This document shows, piece after piece, positions 41,457 to 53,597 of a stretch of 64,000 nt of DNA. Under the pieces are notes generated by a model. That model was not told where the DNA came from, searched no databases, and worked only from the letters and a program-made list of their open reading frames with translations. A program made the translations under genes and the position numbers. Positions within the stretch are counted from its first letter, which is position 1; every line of letters begins with the position of its first letter. The DNA lies in NCBI RefSeq assembly GCF_002263215.1, contig NZ_NLFK01000006.1, forward strand, positions 120,859 through 184,858, given 5' to 3'. The stretch is from Actinobacillus seminis (GTDB lineage: Bacteria; Pseudomonadota; Gammaproteobacteria; Enterobacterales; Pasteurellaceae).

Positions 41457-43424
41457 CTATTTTGCTCGATTGCCGCGATATTCGTTTAACAGGTTAGCAA
41501 AACGGTAACGCCGGTCAAACATACAGAGTAATCCGCCGAGTGCCATGAAGATGCCGCCAAACCAAATCCAGCGAATAAACGGTTTGTAATATAGGCGCAA
41601 TGCCCAAGCGCCGTCTTGCAACTGTTCGCCAAGGGCAACATAAAGATCGCGGCTAAAGCCCCAATCAATCGCCGCTTCGGTCATGCTCATGCGACTGACG
41701 GTGTAAAAACGTTTTTCTGCTAATAGTGTGGCTTCCCTTTTACCATTGCGAGTGATGTCTACGGTAGCGGCTCCGCCGATATAGTTTGGACCTCGGTTTT
41801 CATGTACACCGTTAAATTTAAATTGATAACCGGCAATTTCTACGCTGTCGCCCACGTTCATGCGTACGTCGCGTTCGATACTGTAGTTTTGGCTAAAAGC
41901 AATGCCCCACACGGTCATGGCAACACCCACATGAGCTAAAATCATTCCCCAGTGCGAGCGGGAAAATTTGGTTATGCCACGATAAAACCCATGGCGGTGA
42001 GTCGCTCGTTGGTGTATTTCATATAAACTAAGCAATAGGATAATTACCGTCATCATGGTTCCCAAAACGGCGCTTACCGTAAGTCTATCTTGTAATATAT
42101 AAGGTAATGCAAAACCGCAGATTGCCATGAGAATAACGCTAATCGCCACCGGCGTTCTGATGGCGGAAAATTGATCGCGACGCCATTTCACCAAAGGTCC
42201 GACGCCCAATAAGAAAGCAAATGGTGTCATGATAATTAGGAACATTTGATCAAAAAACGGGGCGCCGATAGAAATGGTGCCTAAGCCTAACTGTTTGTGT
42301 ACCAAGGGGAGTAGAGTACCTAATAAAACTACCGCAAGTGCGGTCATTAATAACACATTATTGGCGAGCAACAAGGTTTCGCGCGAGTAACGTTCGGCAT
42401 TATCTCGGGAGCGAATTTGATTGCCTTTGTAGGCGTAGAGTGTCAGAGAACCGCCGATTACCGCCACTAAATACGCTAAAATATATAATCCGCGGGTCGG
42501 ATCGGAGGCAAAGGCGTGAACGGAAACTAAAATACCTGAGCGTACTAAAAAGGTACCGAGCAGGCAAAGTGAAAAGGCTAAAATTGCCAGCAAGACTGTC
42601 CAAGCTTTAAATGAACCGCGCTTTTCTGTGACCGCAAGCGAGTGGATTAATGCAGTACCGGCAAGCCAAGGCATCAAGGAAGCATTTTCCACCGGATCCC
42701 AGAACCACCAGCCGCCCCAGCCTAATTCATAATACGCCCACCAAGAACCAAGCACGATACCTAAGGTTAAAAAGACCCAAGCGGCAAGGGTCCAAGGTCT
42801 CGACCATCTTGCCCATGCGGTATCGAGTTTGCCACTCATGAGTGAAGCAATGGAAAAGGCAAAGGCAACAGAAAAACCGACGTATCCCATGTACAATAAT
42901 GGTGGATGGAAAATTAGACCGACATCTTGTAATAACGGGTTTAATTCTTTTCCGTCTACCGGAAAATCGGGGAACGTGCGATGAAACGGATTGGAAGCAA
43001 ATAGGATAAAAATCAGAAAGCCGATACTGATCAATCCCATAATACCAAGCACACGCGCTACTGCTTCTTGTGGTAATTGTTTACTGAATAATGCGACCGC
43101 GGCACCCCACAAGGTTAATAACCAAATCCATAGCAACAAAGAGCCTTCGTGAGATCCCCAGACTGCCGATAGGCGATATTGCAAAGGAAGGTTGGAGTTG
43201 GAATTATTGACTACGTATTGTACGCTGAAATCGTTTATCGCAAATAAATAAAACAGCGCAATAAAGGAAACCGTTAAACTAAAAAATAAACCGTAAGTCA
43301 TCGGACGAGCAAGCCCCATCAGTTGCTGATGCCCCTTACTCGACGCCCACAACGGAATAATGCCTAATAAAATGGAAATAGCGAGGCTTAATGCTAACGT
43401 GTAATTTCCTAATTCTGCAATCAT
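41457..43424 (-). CDS. ccmF: Cytochrome c haem lyase subunit CcmF
   Basis: 655-residue inner-membrane protein with about 15 hydrophobic segments. The tryptophan-rich haem-handling motif reads [20 protein letters not shown], and conserved His residues flank it ([26 protein letters not shown]). It ligates haem from CcmE to apocytochrome c. The start overlaps the ccmE stop by 4 bp. Confidence 0.95.
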   Translation of the reverse strand: MIAELGNYTLALSLAISILLGIIPLWASSKGHQQLMGLARPMTYGLFFSLTVSFIALFYLFAINDFSVQYVVNNSNSNLPLQYRLSAVWGSHEGSLLLWIWLLTLWGAAVALFSKQLPQEAVARVLGIMGLISIGFLIFILFASNPFHRTFPDFPVDGKELNPLLQDVGLIFHPPLLYMGYVGFSVAFAFSIASLMSGKLDTAWARWSRPWTLAAWVFLTLGIVLGSWWAYYELGWGGWWFWDPVENASLMPWLAGTALIHSLAVTEKRGSFKAWTVLLAILAFSLCLLGTFLVRSGILVSVHAFASDPTRGLYILAYLVAVIGGSLTLYAYKGNQIRSRDNAERYSRETLLLANNVLLMTALAVVLLGTLLPLVHKQLGLGTISIGAPFFDQMFLIIMTPFAFLLGVGPLVKWRRDQFSAIRTPVAISVILMAICGFALPYILQDRLTVSAVLGTMMTVIILLLSLYEIHQRATHRHGFYRGITKFSRSHWGMILAHVGVAMTVWGIAFSQNYSIERDVRMNVGDSVEIAGYQFKFNGVHENRGPNYIGGAATVDITRNGKREATLLAEKRFYTVSRMSMTEAAIDWGFSRDLYVALGEQLQDGAWALRLYYKPFIRWIWFGGIFMALGGLLCMFDRRYRFANLLNEYRGNRAK

Positions 43425-43954
43425 TGCGGTTTACCTTGTTGTAATGTTTGTTGTTGACGATCGCGTTCGCTTTCGCCTTTCAAATCTTGATCGGAAATTC
43501 CCATGGGTTTATGTGCTTTTTGCATTTGCGCATCCAATTCCGGCGGCACATAATTCTCATCATGTTTCGCCAACACTTCAGACGCCTGCAAGACCGTTGG
43601 CGCAATTAACACACCTTGCGCCACAATTCCTTGTCCTTCGCGGAATAAATCCGGCAAAATACCCTCATATTCCACATCAACGGAAGGACCGATATCATTT
43701 AAGGCAAATTTGACTTTTAAACTTTGTGGATCGCGTTGTACGCTACCTGTGACCACCATTCCGCCGATACGGATCCGTTGTCCGACTTCAGGTTTGCTAT
43801 CCGGATCATTATGTTTGCCATACACCACTTCGGATGGCGTATAGAACAAGTCGATATTTTGGCGTAGGGCATATAATACGAGCGCGGACGCAACCGCGAC
43901 GCCCAATAAAACAAATAAGACAAGGGTTAATCTGGATTTACGTCTTGGATTCAT
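43421..43954 (-). CDS. ccmE: Periplasmic haem chaperone CcmE
   Basis: 177 residues: one N-terminal membrane anchor and a beta-barrel domain. The covalent haem site HxxxY is His131-Asp-Glu-Asn-Tyr135 in [12 protein letters not shown]. It takes haem from CcmC and hands it to CcmF. Overlaps both neighbours by 4 bp. Confidence 0.95.
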   Translation of the reverse strand: MNPRRKSRLTLVLFVLLGVAVASALVLYALRQNIDLFYTPSEVVYGKHNDPDSKPEVGQRIRIGGMVVTGSVQRDPQSLKVKFALNDIGPSVDVEYEGILPDLFREGQGIVAQGVLIAPTVLQASEVLAKHDENYVPPELDAQMQKAHKPMGISDQDLKGESERDRQQQTLQQGKPQ

Positions 43955-44154
43955 AATGTGTTACCTGTTTTTGTCGCTTGTTGACGCGCAAGGCGTTGCT
44001 GTTCACGTTTAATTTCACGAAAAATTGCTTGGCGACCGAATTTACTTTGCAAACCCAATAACACAATAGCAATCAAACAAATTCCGTAGGACAGCCACAC
44101 GTAAAACCCGTAACCGCCCATATAAAAAAAATCACTCCAAGTTTGGAAATACAT
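43951..44154 (-). CDS. ccmD: Haem exporter protein CcmD
   Basis: 67-residue single-span protein of the usual CcmD type: [19 protein letters not shown] near the N-terminus, then a basic cytoplasmic tail. It helps release holo-CcmE from CcmABC. Overlaps ccmE by 4 bp. Confidence 0.92.
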   Translation of the reverse strand: MYFQTWSDFFYMGGYGFYVWLSYGICLIAIVLLGLQSKFGRQAIFREIKREQQRLARQQATKTGNTL

Positions 44155-44167
44155 AATGTTGCCCCTT

Positions 44168-44899
44168 TTATTTGACTAAATGTTTTACCCAAGGACGTTT
44201 GCTGTCATCACGCAATAACTCCACGCGATAGCGCACTAACGTAAACCAAATCGTTAACGCCATAAAGCCGAAAATGCATAAAATCAACGGAATTAGCATT
44301 GGCGTCGCAATGGAGGGTTTTTCAAATTTGGTAATGCTGGCGCCTTGATGCAATGTATTCCACCATTCCACGGAGAAATGAATAATCGGAATATTGATCA
44401 CGCCGACAATAGACAAAATCGCGGCGGCTTTCATGCCGGTAGCGCGATCTTGGAAAGCGGAATATAGCGCAATCACGCCCAAATAGAGGAAAAATAAAAT
44501 TAAAGATGAGGTCAAACGCGCATCCCAAACCCACCAAGTTCCCCACATTGGTTTTCCCCAAACGGCACCGGTGACCAATGCAAGGAACGTAAACACCATA
44601 CCAATAGGCGCCATAGCAAGAATGGATAAATGCGCTTGGCGGATTTGCCACACCAGCCCGATAATACCGGCGATTGCCATGGACACATAAATACTCATAG
44701 ACCAAATCGCCGTCGGCACATGTATGTACATAATACGGAAACTGTTGCCTTGTTGATAATCCGCCGGCGCGTAAGCCAAGCCCCAAACCACGCCGACGCC
44801 TAACAATAACAAGGTTAATACCATAAAAAACGGAATAAATTTTCCGCATAAACGATATTGCGTTTCTGATTTAGCGTAAGGATGTAACCACTTCCACAT
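44168..44899 (-). CDS. ccmC: Haem exporter permease CcmC
   Basis: 243 residues with six predicted membrane segments and the tryptophan-rich motif WGTWWVWDARLTS. Conserved His residues occur in YIHVPTAIWS and WNTLHQGASI. CcmC loads haem onto CcmE. In the ccmABCDEFGHI operon, 13 bp before ccmD. Confidence 0.95.
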   Translation of the reverse strand: MWKWLHPYAKSETQYRLCGKFIPFFMVLTLLLLGVGVVWGLAYAPADYQQGNSFRIMYIHVPTAIWSMSIYVSMAIAGIIGLVWQIRQAHLSILAMAPIGMVFTFLALVTGAVWGKPMWGTWWVWDARLTSSLILFFLYLGVIALYSAFQDRATGMKAAAILSIVGVINIPIIHFSVEWWNTLHQGASITKFEKPSIATPMLIPLILCIFGFMALTIWFTLVRYRVELLRDDSKRPWVKHLVK

Positions 44900-44918
44900 G
44901 CTCTTTCCTTTTTATTTT

Positions 44919-45584
44919 TTACTGATCCAAACTTACCCGCAATGCGGCAGCCACTGCAAAGGGCGTAAGCGTTATCGCGGCAACTAACATTGCGCCTAAA
45001 ATGGCTAATTGCCCGTTATAAGATAAATTCAAGGCTGCCGCATCCAATACCGCCGCGGCAAAAATTAATACCGGAATAAACAAAGGCACGATAAGCAAAC
45101 TTAATAATACGCCGCCCTTGCGTAATCCAACGGTTAACGCCACGCCTATTGCGCCAATGCAACTTAAAATCGGTGTACCTAATAACAGGGTAAATACCAA
45201 TGCCCACCAAATTTTAATCTCTAAAGCGAGTAATAAAGCAGCGATAGGGGATAATAAAATCAAGGGCAGTCCGGTTAATAGCCAATGGGCTAAGACCTTT
45301 GCTAAACAGACGACCACCAAGGGTTGCGCGCTGAGCATCAATTGTTCCAAGGAACCGTCGATAAAATCATCCCGAAATAAACGCTCAAAGGATAATAATG
45401 CGGACAGTAACGCTGCCACCCAAGCAATGCCCGGCGCAATTTTCGCCAGTAATTTCGGATCGGGACCGATAACCAATGGGAAAAGGGTAAGCACGATCAA
45501 AAAGAACCAAAGCGGATTGAAAATTTCCGCTTTTTTGCGAAAGGCAATTTTTAGTTCCCGCTTAATAATCTCAATAAATACCAT
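44919..45584 (-). CDS. ccmB: Haem exporter permease CcmB
   Basis: 221 residues with six hydrophobic segments; includes LLSFERLFRDDFIDGSLEQL and VGLRKGGVLLSLLIVPLFIP, standard CcmB stretches. Partner of CcmA. Start overlaps the ccmA stop by one base. Confidence 0.94.
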   Translation of the reverse strand: MVFIEIIKRELKIAFRKKAEIFNPLWFFLIVLTLFPLVIGPDPKLLAKIAPGIAWVAALLSALLSFERLFRDDFIDGSLEQLMLSAQPLVVVCLAKVLAHWLLTGLPLILLSPIAALLLALEIKIWWALVFTLLLGTPILSCIGAIGVALTVGLRKGGVLLSLLIVPLFIPVLIFAAAVLDAAALNLSYNGQLAILGAMLVAAITLTPFAVAAALRVSLDQ

Positions 45585-46231
45585 TATTCACTATCCCGAA
45601 ACCGGTAATTTTCTAACCGCACTTTTTGTAGGCACGCACTCGGCACTTCTTGGTGACTGGTTAAAATCACGATACCGTTATTTTTCACCTGTTGTTCAAA
45701 AAGTGCGGTCAAAATTTGCACGCCATTTTTATCAATGGCAGTAAAAGGCTCATCCAAAATCCACAATGGCGCGCGCGAAAGCCATAATCTGGCTAAGGCA
45801 ATGCGTTTTTGTTGCCCGGCGGAAAGTTGAGCAGCCGCAATATCTTCTTGCCCCAATAATCCCACTTTCTGCAACACATCCCATAAAATCTCATCACCTT
45901 GCCGGCTTTGGCTGATTTGTTGATAAAACTTGAGATTTTCCCAGGCGGTTAGCTCGGGTTTGATACCGGCGTGATGCCCTAAGTAGAGCAAATCGGCGTG
46001 GTATTCCTCGCGATTTTTATGGATATTGACGCCATTCCAACGCACTTCGCCCTCCGCTTGGCGTGCCAGCCCGACCAGAATGCGCAATAAACTGGTTTTT
46101 CCAATCCCGTTATGTCCTTCAATTTGCACAAAATCGCCGGATTGCCACGTGAACGAGAGATGGTCAAAAAGACGTTTATCTCCGCGTTGGCAAGCCACTC
46201 GGATGAGTTGTAATTGGTTTAGCGTTGACAT
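45584..46231 (-). CDS. ccmA: Haem exporter ATP-binding protein CcmA
   Basis: 215-residue ABC ATPase. Walker [10 protein letters not shown] at residues 39-47, signature [14 protein letters not shown], Walker [12 protein letters not shown], and the late ILTSHQ. First gene of the ccm operon. I chose the ATG at 46231; a GTG one codon upstream is also in frame. No strong ribosome-binding site is seen. Confidence 0.94.
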   Translation of the reverse strand: MSTLNQLQLIRVACQRGDKRLFDHLSFTWQSGDFVQIEGHNGIGKTSLLRILVGLARQAEGEVRWNGVNIHKNREEYHADLLYLGHHAGIKPELTAWENLKFYQQISQSRQGDEILWDVLQKVGLLGQEDIAAAQLSAGQQKRIALARLWLSRAPLWILDEPFTAIDKNGVQILTALFEQQVKNNGIVILTSHQEVPSACLQKVRLENYRFRDSE

Positions 46232-46531
46232 CACAAATTATTTTTCCCATTTTGAAAAACGCATTCTATCATAGGATTAAACAGAGACGTAGTAATGAAA
46301 GGACGAAAATCCCTACCTCTTTAGGCGTAACTGCTATGATCTTTTGATTTAAAACAAAAAATCAGACAATAGAATTGATTAAAAACTACGCGTTTAATTT
46401 AAGGCAGGAGAGAAATCCGGCGCGTGCCGGATAGTGAACATAATAGAGAAAACAAAAGTGCGGTCGATTTTGGCATGATTTTTAAAATATCAGAAAAAAT
46501 GACCGCACTTTATGGTATGAATTGGAGTAGA
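46232..46531. other. Intergenic region ccmA / betT
   Basis: 300 bp containing the promoter region of ccmA and the 3' end of betT transcription. The inverted uptake-signal pair at 46455-46511 is annotated separately. No gene recognised. Confidence 0.5.
46455..46511 (-). terminator. Inverted uptake-signal pair after betT
   Basis: AAAGTGCGGTC (46455-46465) pairs with GACCGCACTTT (46501-46511), an 11-bp stem with a 35-nt loop. It lies 20 bp after the betT stop codon and probably terminates its transcript, though the loop is long. Confidence 0.6.
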
Positions 46532-48559
46532 TTATTCCGCTAATTCTGTTTGTTCATGCGCCATCAACTCTTGTCCAACATCTTCCAACAAAGAAAGATA
46601 ACGTTCATAATGTTTCAAAATATCCGTAATCAATTCGTTTTTGGTCATATATTGCACATCATAACCAGTACGCCCATCAAAGAAATAATTTAACGGTTGA
46701 TAGGTGGTGTCATGCTGAATATGCGGCAAATGATCGTCTTCAATCAATTGTTCGGAAATTTCCCGCTTCACGGATTTGATCCCGTACATAAAATCGCGCA
46801 AGGATTCTTTTTTGATGATAAATTCCAGCGACGGATCCTGATCATGAATATGGGAGATAATTTCAACGTTAAGATTATGCACATCTGTTAATTCGCGACG
46901 TAATTCGCGCATTGCCGGCAATGCCACTTTGCGTAAGAATTGTTGAATATCTTGCTCTTGCGTTTGGTTCAGCATTTGCTCCAAGCGCGCTTTCCATTGC
47001 TCCCCATTCCAGAACACGCTGCTCGGCGTCAATTTGGCATCAAAATAACGTTTGTCGTTTTTTAATCCCTTCCATAAACTGACGCACATCACCAACATAA
47101 GCATGGCAAAAGGCAACGCGACGATAAGTGTCATGGTTTGCAAGGTGCCTAAACCGCCGGATTTTAATAAAACGATAGCAACAAGCGACATCAACACACC
47201 CCACATGATCGCTTGCCAGCGTGGTGATACGAGGCTTTTATCGCGCGAGGCGATATTGTTGAGAACATAAATGCCGGAATCTGCCGAGGTAATGAAAAAC
47301 AAGGCGATAATGATCAACGCAACCATACCGGTGACAGTAGGCAGCGGTAGATAATGCAAAAAGTGGAACAGCAATTTTTCCGGCGCAGAAACCAGTTCAT
47401 GCAAGCTGCCGCCAGCAACATTGAGATCAACCCAAATGGCGCTATTGCCAAATACAGTAAACCAGATGACACAAAATAAACTCGGCACTGCTAATACACC
47501 GAAAATAAATTCGCGAATGGTGCGACCACGTGAAATTCGGGCGATAAACAAGCCCACAAAGGGCGCCCAAGAACACCACCACGCCCAATATAATACCGTC
47601 CAGTTGGTAAACCATGAGGTATTATCGGATTCATACGCATAGGTTTTGAAACTTAAGCCGATAAGGTTGCTTAAATAAGTACCAAGATTGTCGCTAAAGG
47701 TGCTAAGTAAATAGAGAGTCGGTCCGCAAACCAGCACAAAAATCATCAATAAAAAAGCTAAGCTCAAGTTAAGCTCACTTAGGATTTTCACCCCTTTGCC
47801 GACGCCGGAAATCGCAGAGAAAACCGCTAAACTCATGACCACAACAGTCACGCCAACTTGCAAGCCGAAACTGTTTTCATTGATCCAACCTAATTGCGTC
47901 AACCCAGCGCCGATTTGTGATGCCCCAAAGCCGAGGGTGGTGATAATCCCGAACAGGGTCGCAATGAGCGCCATAATATCAATTAAATCCCCCCATTTGC
48001 CATTAATGCGATCTTTAAGTAACGGATAGAAACAAGAACGCAAGGCAAGCGGGAGCTTGTAACGGAAACCGAAATAAGCAAGCGCAAGGGCGATCACCGC
48101 ATAAACCGCCCAAGCATGCACGCCCCAATGGAAAAAAGTGTGCAACATGGCTTCTTGTTGTTTATGTTCAAAATTTCCGGTGGTAATTGAGGAAAAATAA
48201 TGGGTGAGCGGTTCGGCGACGCCGAAAAACATTAATCCCACCCCCATGCCAGCGGCAAACAGCATGGCAAGCCAAGAATGAAAGGCAAATTCCGGTTCTT
48301 CTTCATTACTGCCTAATTTAATATTGCCGAGGCTGCTGACCGATAGGGCGATAAGAAAAAACAAAAAAATAGAAAAAGATAAAATATAGAACCAGCTAAA
48401 ATGCGAAAAAATCGCGGCTTTTGCCCAATCGAGCATTTGTTGCGTGAAGTTTGGAAAAACAAGTGTCGCAAGGACTAATAACACAACCAATAATAAAGTG
48501 GTTCCGATAACAAGGGGATTAAATGATGAGTTTTTATGAATTATCGACGATAAATTCAT
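46532..48559 (-). CDS. betT: BCCT-family choline/betaine transporter BetT
   Basis: 675 residues: about 12 membrane segments, then a cytoplasmic tail of roughly 170 residues as in BetT. The BCCT signature is seen in WTVLYWAWWCSWAPFVGLFI and SRGRTIREF; the Gly-rich MLFAAGMGVGLMFFGVAEP is in the early segments. Sodium- or proton-coupled choline uptake for osmoprotection or phosphocholine decoration is the family role. ATG at 48559 with AGGAG nine bases upstream; an in-frame TTG two codons earlier is less likely. No bet oxidation genes are near. Confidence 0.92.
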   Translation of the reverse strand: MNLSSIIHKNSSFNPLVIGTTLLLVVLLVLATLVFPNFTQQMLDWAKAAIFSHFSWFYILSFSIFLFFLIALSVSSLGNIKLGSNEEEPEFAFHSWLAMLFAAGMGVGLMFFGVAEPLTHYFSSITTGNFEHKQQEAMLHTFFHWGVHAWAVYAVIALALAYFGFRYKLPLALRSCFYPLLKDRINGKWGDLIDIMALIATLFGIITTLGFGASQIGAGLTQLGWINENSFGLQVGVTVVVMSLAVFSAISGVGKGVKILSELNLSLAFLLMIFVLVCGPTLYLLSTFSDNLGTYLSNLIGLSFKTYAYESDNTSWFTNWTVLYWAWWCSWAPFVGLFIARISRGRTIREFIFGVLAVPSLFCVIWFTVFGNSAIWVDLNVAGGSLHELVSAPEKLLFHFLHYLPLPTVTGMVALIIIALFFITSADSGIYVLNNIASRDKSLVSPRWQAIMWGVLMSLVAIVLLKSGGLGTLQTMTLIVALPFAMLMLVMCVSLWKGLKNDKRYFDAKLTPSSVFWNGEQWKARLEQMLNQTQEQDIQQFLRKVALPAMRELRRELTDVHNLNVEIISHIHDQDPSLEFIIKKESLRDFMYGIKSVKREISEQLIEDDHLPHIQHDTTYQPLNYFFDGRTGYDVQYMTKNELITDILKHYERYLSLLEDVGQELMAHEQTELAE

Positions 48560-48968
48560 CCGCAAATTCTCCTATAAGTCATAGCAAATTATCAGCACAC
48601 TAAAGCGCGGTAGAGTTTTTTGCCAGAAAACTAAGTGAGAATTTTTAAAAAAAAAAAAAAAATAAGGTTTTTAATGAGTATTTGGGGTTGATGATACGTC
48701 TTTAAATATCAAATTTGATGACGAAATAGACGCACTATCTTTTTTACCATAACAAAAAGTTATCAAAAAGGCAAATTGCTATCAGCCAAAGGGCGGTCTG
48801 AAAAAGCAACATTTTTATATGAGTTGAAAGACGGAAATACTAGATAAAAAACGGGGAAAAGTAAAATGATGTTAGCATTTGATTTTTTATATTTTAAAAA
48901 ATTTAGTTTTTTATGCTTATCGGATTGCTGAGGATTGCTGTTGATAGCGATAAAATGCTAAAAAATAA
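48560..48968. other. AT-rich divergent region betT / leu operon
   Basis: About 410 bp without a recognised gene, containing an A16 run at 48647-48662, 88 bp upstream of the betT start. The betT promoter must lie here but is not obvious. Confidence 0.5.
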
Positions 48969-48997
48969 TTTGACAGAAGATTTTTATCGGGTAAGAT
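48969..48997 (+). promoter_or_regulatory. Promoter of the leu operon
   Basis: TTGACA (48969-48974), exact consensus, 17-bp spacer, TAAGAT (48992-48997). Transcription would begin near 49004, about 25 nt before the leader peptide. Confidence 0.75.
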
Positions 48998-49028
48998 TGA
49001 TTAGGTTTCAATCAGAGGATTTATTTTT

Positions 49029-49088
49029 ATGTTTACTTCCGTTGTTTTATCTCTCAACCTCCTGCTCACACATACTTTGTGCGGCTAG
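49029..49088 (+). CDS. leuL: leu operon leader peptide
   Basis: A 19-codon frame, MFTSVVLSLNLLLTHTLCG, with Leu at six positions including CTC CTG CTC in a row. It lies between a consensus-like promoter and a terminator hairpin, 132 bp before leuA, exactly the layout of leucine attenuation. AGAGGA precedes the ATG. Leu codons used include rarer CTC and CTG, suited to ribosome stalling when charged tRNA-Leu is scarce. Confidence 0.8.
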   Translation: MFTSVVLSLNLLLTHTLCG

Positions 49089-49130
49089 GTTATGGATAAA
49101 AAACAGTAAATGTGAAAACCAGAATGTTAG

Positions 49131-49157
49131 ACCCGCACGTAGAGGCGGGTTTTTTTT
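49131..49157 (+). terminator. leu attenuator terminator
   Basis: ACCCGC (49131-49136) pairs with GCGGGT (49145-49150), with a run of eight T ending at 49157. It starts 42 nt after the leader peptide stop and 64 bp before leuA, consistent with transcription attenuation. Confidence 0.82.
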
Positions 49158-49220
49158 ATAGCAAAATTTTTGAAAAAATGACCGCACTTGGTGTGCAACA
49201 GAGCAAAAAAGGACGACAAA

Positions 49221-50771
49221 ATGACAAATAATGTAATTATTTTTGATACGACATTACGTGATGGCGAACAAGCGTTAAAAGCCAGTTTAACCGTGAAAGA
49301 GAAATTGCAAATCGCCTTAGCCTTGGAGCGTTTGGGTGTGGATGTCATGGAAGTCGGTTTTCCGGTATCTTCTGCGGGCGATTTTGAGTCGGTCAGAACC
49401 ATTGCGCAACATATCAAAAACAGTCGTGTTTGTGCCTTATCCCGAGCGGTGGATAAGGATATTGATGTGGCAGCGGAAGCCTTGAAAGTGGCAGAAGCCT
49501 TTCGTATTCATACCTTTATCGCCACCTCCGCGTTGCACGTAGAAGCCAAATTACGTCGCACCTTTGATGATGTGGTGGAAATGGCAATTAACGCGGTCAA
49601 GCGTGCGCGTCGTTATACGGATGATGTGGAATTTTCTTGTGAAGATGCGGGACGTACCGGTATCGATAATATTTGTCGGATCGTGGAAGCGGCGATTAAC
49701 GCTGGCGCGACAACGATCAATATTCCCGATACGGTAGGTTATACGTTACCAATGCAATTTGGCGAGATTATTCATAACGTGATGAATCGCGTACCGAATG
49801 TGGATAAAGCAGTGATTTCCGTACATTGCCACAACGATTTAGGCATGGCAACTGCAAACTCTTTGACCGCGGTGCAAATGGGCGCGCGCCAAATTGAATG
49901 TACCATCAACGGAATCGGCGAGCGTGCGGGAAATACCGCGTTGGAAGAAGCGGTCATGGCGATAAAAACCCGTCAGGATATGTTTAACGGATTGGACACG
50001 CGCATTAGCACGCAGGAAATTCACCGCGTCAGCCAAATGGTCAGCCAACTTTGTAATATGCCGATTCAGCCGAACAAAGCCATTGTCGGTTCCAATGCCT
50101 TTGCTCATTCTTCCGGTATCCACCAAGATGGGATGGTGAAAAATAAAAATACCTACGAAATTATGTCGCCGGAAACTATTGGCTTAAAGAAAGAAAAATT
50201 AAATTTAACCGCGCGTTCCGGTCGTGCCGCAGTGAAAAACCACATGGACGCCATGGGGTATCAGGAAAACGAATATGATTTGGATAAATTATATGATGCT
50301 TTCTTAAAACTTGCTGATAAAAAAGGACAAGTATTTGATTACGATTTGGAAGCGCTTGCTTTTATCGATATGCAACAAGGCGACGAAGATCGCTTGACAT
50401 TAGATGTGATCACCTCACAAATGATCAGCCATTTACCGGCCTCCGCCTTTGTACAGGTGGAATTGGATGGCGAAAAATACAGCGAAGTATCCAGCGGCGG
50501 TAATGGACCGGTAGATGCGGTGTTTAATGCGATTTTAAAAATTACGAAAATTGACTTAAAAATGTTAAGCTATAACTTGACCGCGAAAGGCGAGGGCGCG
50601 GAAGCCTTGGGGCAAGTGGACATTGTTGTAGAACATAACGGACGTCGTTTCCATGGCGTCGGCTTAGCGACGGATATTGTGGAATCCTCCGCACGTGCAT
50701 TGATTCACGCCATCAATGCAATTTATCGCGCGCATAAAGTCGCTGATTTGACTAAGGATTTAAAACATTAA
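49221..50771 (+). CDS. leuA: 2-isopropylmalate synthase LeuA
   Basis: 516 residues (E. coli 523). TIM-barrel start [18 protein letters not shown], metal-binding HCHND in [26 protein letters not shown], and a C-terminal leucine-binding regulatory domain with [13 protein letters not shown]. It condenses acetyl-CoA with 2-oxoisovalerate and should be feedback-inhibited by leucine. ATG at 49221 preceded by AAGGA; an in-frame start 11 codons upstream is not conserved. First structural gene after the attenuator. Confidence 0.96.
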   Translation: MTNNVIIFDTTLRDGEQALKASLTVKEKLQIALALERLGVDVMEVGFPVSSAGDFESVRTIAQHIKNSRVCALSRAVDKDIDVAAEALKVAEAFRIHTFIATSALHVEAKLRRTFDDVVEMAINAVKRARRYTDDVEFSCEDAGRTGIDNICRIVEAAINAGATTINIPDTVGYTLPMQFGEIIHNVMNRVPNVDKAVISVHCHNDLGMATANSLTAVQMGARQIECTINGIGERAGNTALEEAVMAIKTRQDMFNGLDTRISTQEIHRVSQMVSQLCNMPIQPNKAIVGSNAFAHSSGIHQDGMVKNKNTYEIMSPETIGLKKEKLNLTARSGRAAVKNHMDAMGYQENEYDLDKLYDAFLKLADKKGQVFDYDLEALAFIDMQQGDEDRLTLDVITSQMISHLPASAFVQVELDGEKYSEVSSGGNGPVDAVFNAILKITKIDLKMLSYNLTAKGEGAEALGQVDIVVEHNGRRFHGVGLATDIVESSARALIHAINAIYRAHKVADLTKDLKH

Positions 50772-50874
50772 TCAGTACGAACACAGCGCGTGTATCCGTG
50801 ATAAACCGTATATGATGTGGTAAACCCACTGCGTATGTTCCTACAAGCGCGGTCGGATTTTACAAAATTTTTAA

Positions 50875-51972
<1,098 letters not shown>

Positions 51973-52010
51973 GCGTAAAGTTGATACCCTACAATCAATA
52001 TTTGAAATGA

Positions 52011-52041
52011 TAGTAGAGACGCCATGCTCGGCGTCCTACTA
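52011..52041 (+). repeat. Hairpin in the leuB-leuC spacer
   Basis: TAGTAG-A-GACGCC, loop ATGCTC, GGCGTC-CTACTA: 12 paired bases with a single bulge and no T run. A second small hairpin with GGTGG and CCACC follows at 52071-52086. Confidence 0.6.
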
Positions 52042-52101
52042 ATAATCTTTCTATTCACAGTTTAATTAATGGTGGATTTCCCCACCCTACAGGACACAAA
52101 A

Positions 52102-53511
52102 ATGGCAAAAACCCTTTATCAAAAACTGTTTGATGCCCACGTGGTATACGAAGCAGAGGGAGAAACTCCGATTTTATATATTAATCGACATTTAATTCAC
52201 GAAGTTACCAGCCCGCAAGCCTTTGACGGGTTGCGCGTAGCAGGGCGTCAAGTACGCCAAGTAAGCAAAACTTTCGGCACTATGGATCACAGCATTTCTA
52301 CCCAAGTGCGTGATGTAAACAAACTGGAGGGTCAAGCAAAAATTCAAGTATTGGAATTGGATAAAAACTGTAAAGCAACGGGCATTTCCCTGTTTGATAT
52401 GAATACCAAAGCGCAGGGAATTGTGCATGTCATGGGGCCGGAGCAAGGTTTAACCTTGCCGGGCATGACCATTGTTTGTGGCGATTCACATACTGCAACC
52501 CACGGGGCATTTGGTGCCTTGGCGTTTGGTATTGGTACCTCAGAAGTGGAACACGTACTCGCTACGCAAACCTTAAAACAAGCGCGAGCTAAAAGCATGA
52601 AAGTGGAAGTGCGGGGCAAAGTAAACCCGGGGATTACCGCAAAAGACATTGTGCTTGCGATTATCGGTAAAACCACCATGGCAGGCGGCACGGGGCACGT
52701 TGTCGAGTTCTGTGGCGAGGCGATCCGTGATCTTTCTATGGAGGGGCGAATGACGGTGTGTAATATGGCAATTGAGTTTGGAGCCAAAGCCGGTTTGGTA
52801 GCTCCGGATGCAACCACATTTGAATACTTAAAAAACAAACCGTACGCTCCAAAAGGCAAAGATTGGGACGAGGCAGTGGAATACTGGAAAACCTTAAACT
52901 CTGATGAGGATGCGCAATTTGACACGGTGGTCGTGCTGGACGCTAAAGACATCGCGCCGCAAGTGACCTGGGGAACGAATCCCGGACAGGTGATCGCCAT
53001 TGATGAAAAAGTACCGAATCCGGCAGAAATGACAGATCAGGTCACCAAAGCCTCTGCAGAAAAAGCCCTTGCTTATATCGGCTTAGAACCCGATACCGAT
53101 CTTAAAGATGTGCCGGTGGATCAAGTCTTTATCGGTTCTTGCACCAACTCACGTATCGAAGATTTACGCGCCGCCGCCGCGGTAATGAAAGGGCGTAAAA
53201 AAGCGGATAATGTTAAACGCATTTTAGTAGTGCCGGGATCCGGCTTGGTAAAAGAACAAGCGGAAAAAGAAGGCTTGGATAAAATTTTTATCGAAGCCGG
53301 CGCGGAATGGCGTAACCCGGGTTGCTCAATGTGTTTAGGCATGAATGACGACCGTCTAGGCGAATGGGAACGTTGTGCCTCCACCTCAAACCGCAACTTT
53401 GAAGGTCGCCAAGGTCGCAACGGACGTACTCATTTAGTTAGCCCCGCCATGGCAGCCGCCGCGGGGATGTTCGGCAAATTCGTTGATATTCGTGAAGTCG
53501 AATTAAACTAA
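52102..53511 (+). CDS. leuC: 3-isopropylmalate dehydratase large subunit LeuC
   Basis: 469 residues (E. coli 466), aconitase family. The [4Fe-4S] cysteines are Cys347 in [12 protein letters not shown] and Cys408/Cys411 in [14 protein letters not shown] at 52102, preceded by AGGA; an in-frame start 11 codons upstream lies in the repeat-rich spacer and is not conserved. Pairs with LeuD. Confidence 0.96.
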   Translation: MAKTLYQKLFDAHVVYEAEGETPILYINRHLIHEVTSPQAFDGLRVAGRQVRQVSKTFGTMDHSISTQVRDVNKLEGQAKIQVLELDKNCKATGISLFDMNTKAQGIVHVMGPEQGLTLPGMTIVCGDSHTATHGAFGALAFGIGTSEVEHVLATQTLKQARAKSMKVEVRGKVNPGITAKDIVLAIIGKTTMAGGTGHVVEFCGEAIRDLSMEGRMTVCNMAIEFGAKAGLVAPDATTFEYLKNKPYAPKGKDWDEAVEYWKTLNSDEDAQFDTVVVLDAKDIAPQVTWGTNPGQVIAIDEKVPNPAEMTDQVTKASAEKALAYIGLEPDTDLKDVPVDQVFIGSCTNSRIEDLRAAAAVMKGRKKADNVKRILVVPGSGLVKEQAEKEGLDKIFIEAGAEWRNPGCSMCLGMNDDRLGEWERCASTSNRNFEGRQGRNGRTHLVSPAMAAAAGMFGKFVDIREVELN

Positions 53512-53597
53512 TCATAGGGGCATCCTTGCCCACCCAAAATTACCGCGATAAGATAAATTTACATAGTGGGCGACTAAGCCCGCTCTAAGGACAAAAC

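Noticed and set aside
48913..49161. An 82-codon open frame in the leu leader region
   Set aside because: It runs through the promoter and the attenuator terminator in another frame. The 19-codon Leu-rich frame inside it fits leucine attenuation much better.
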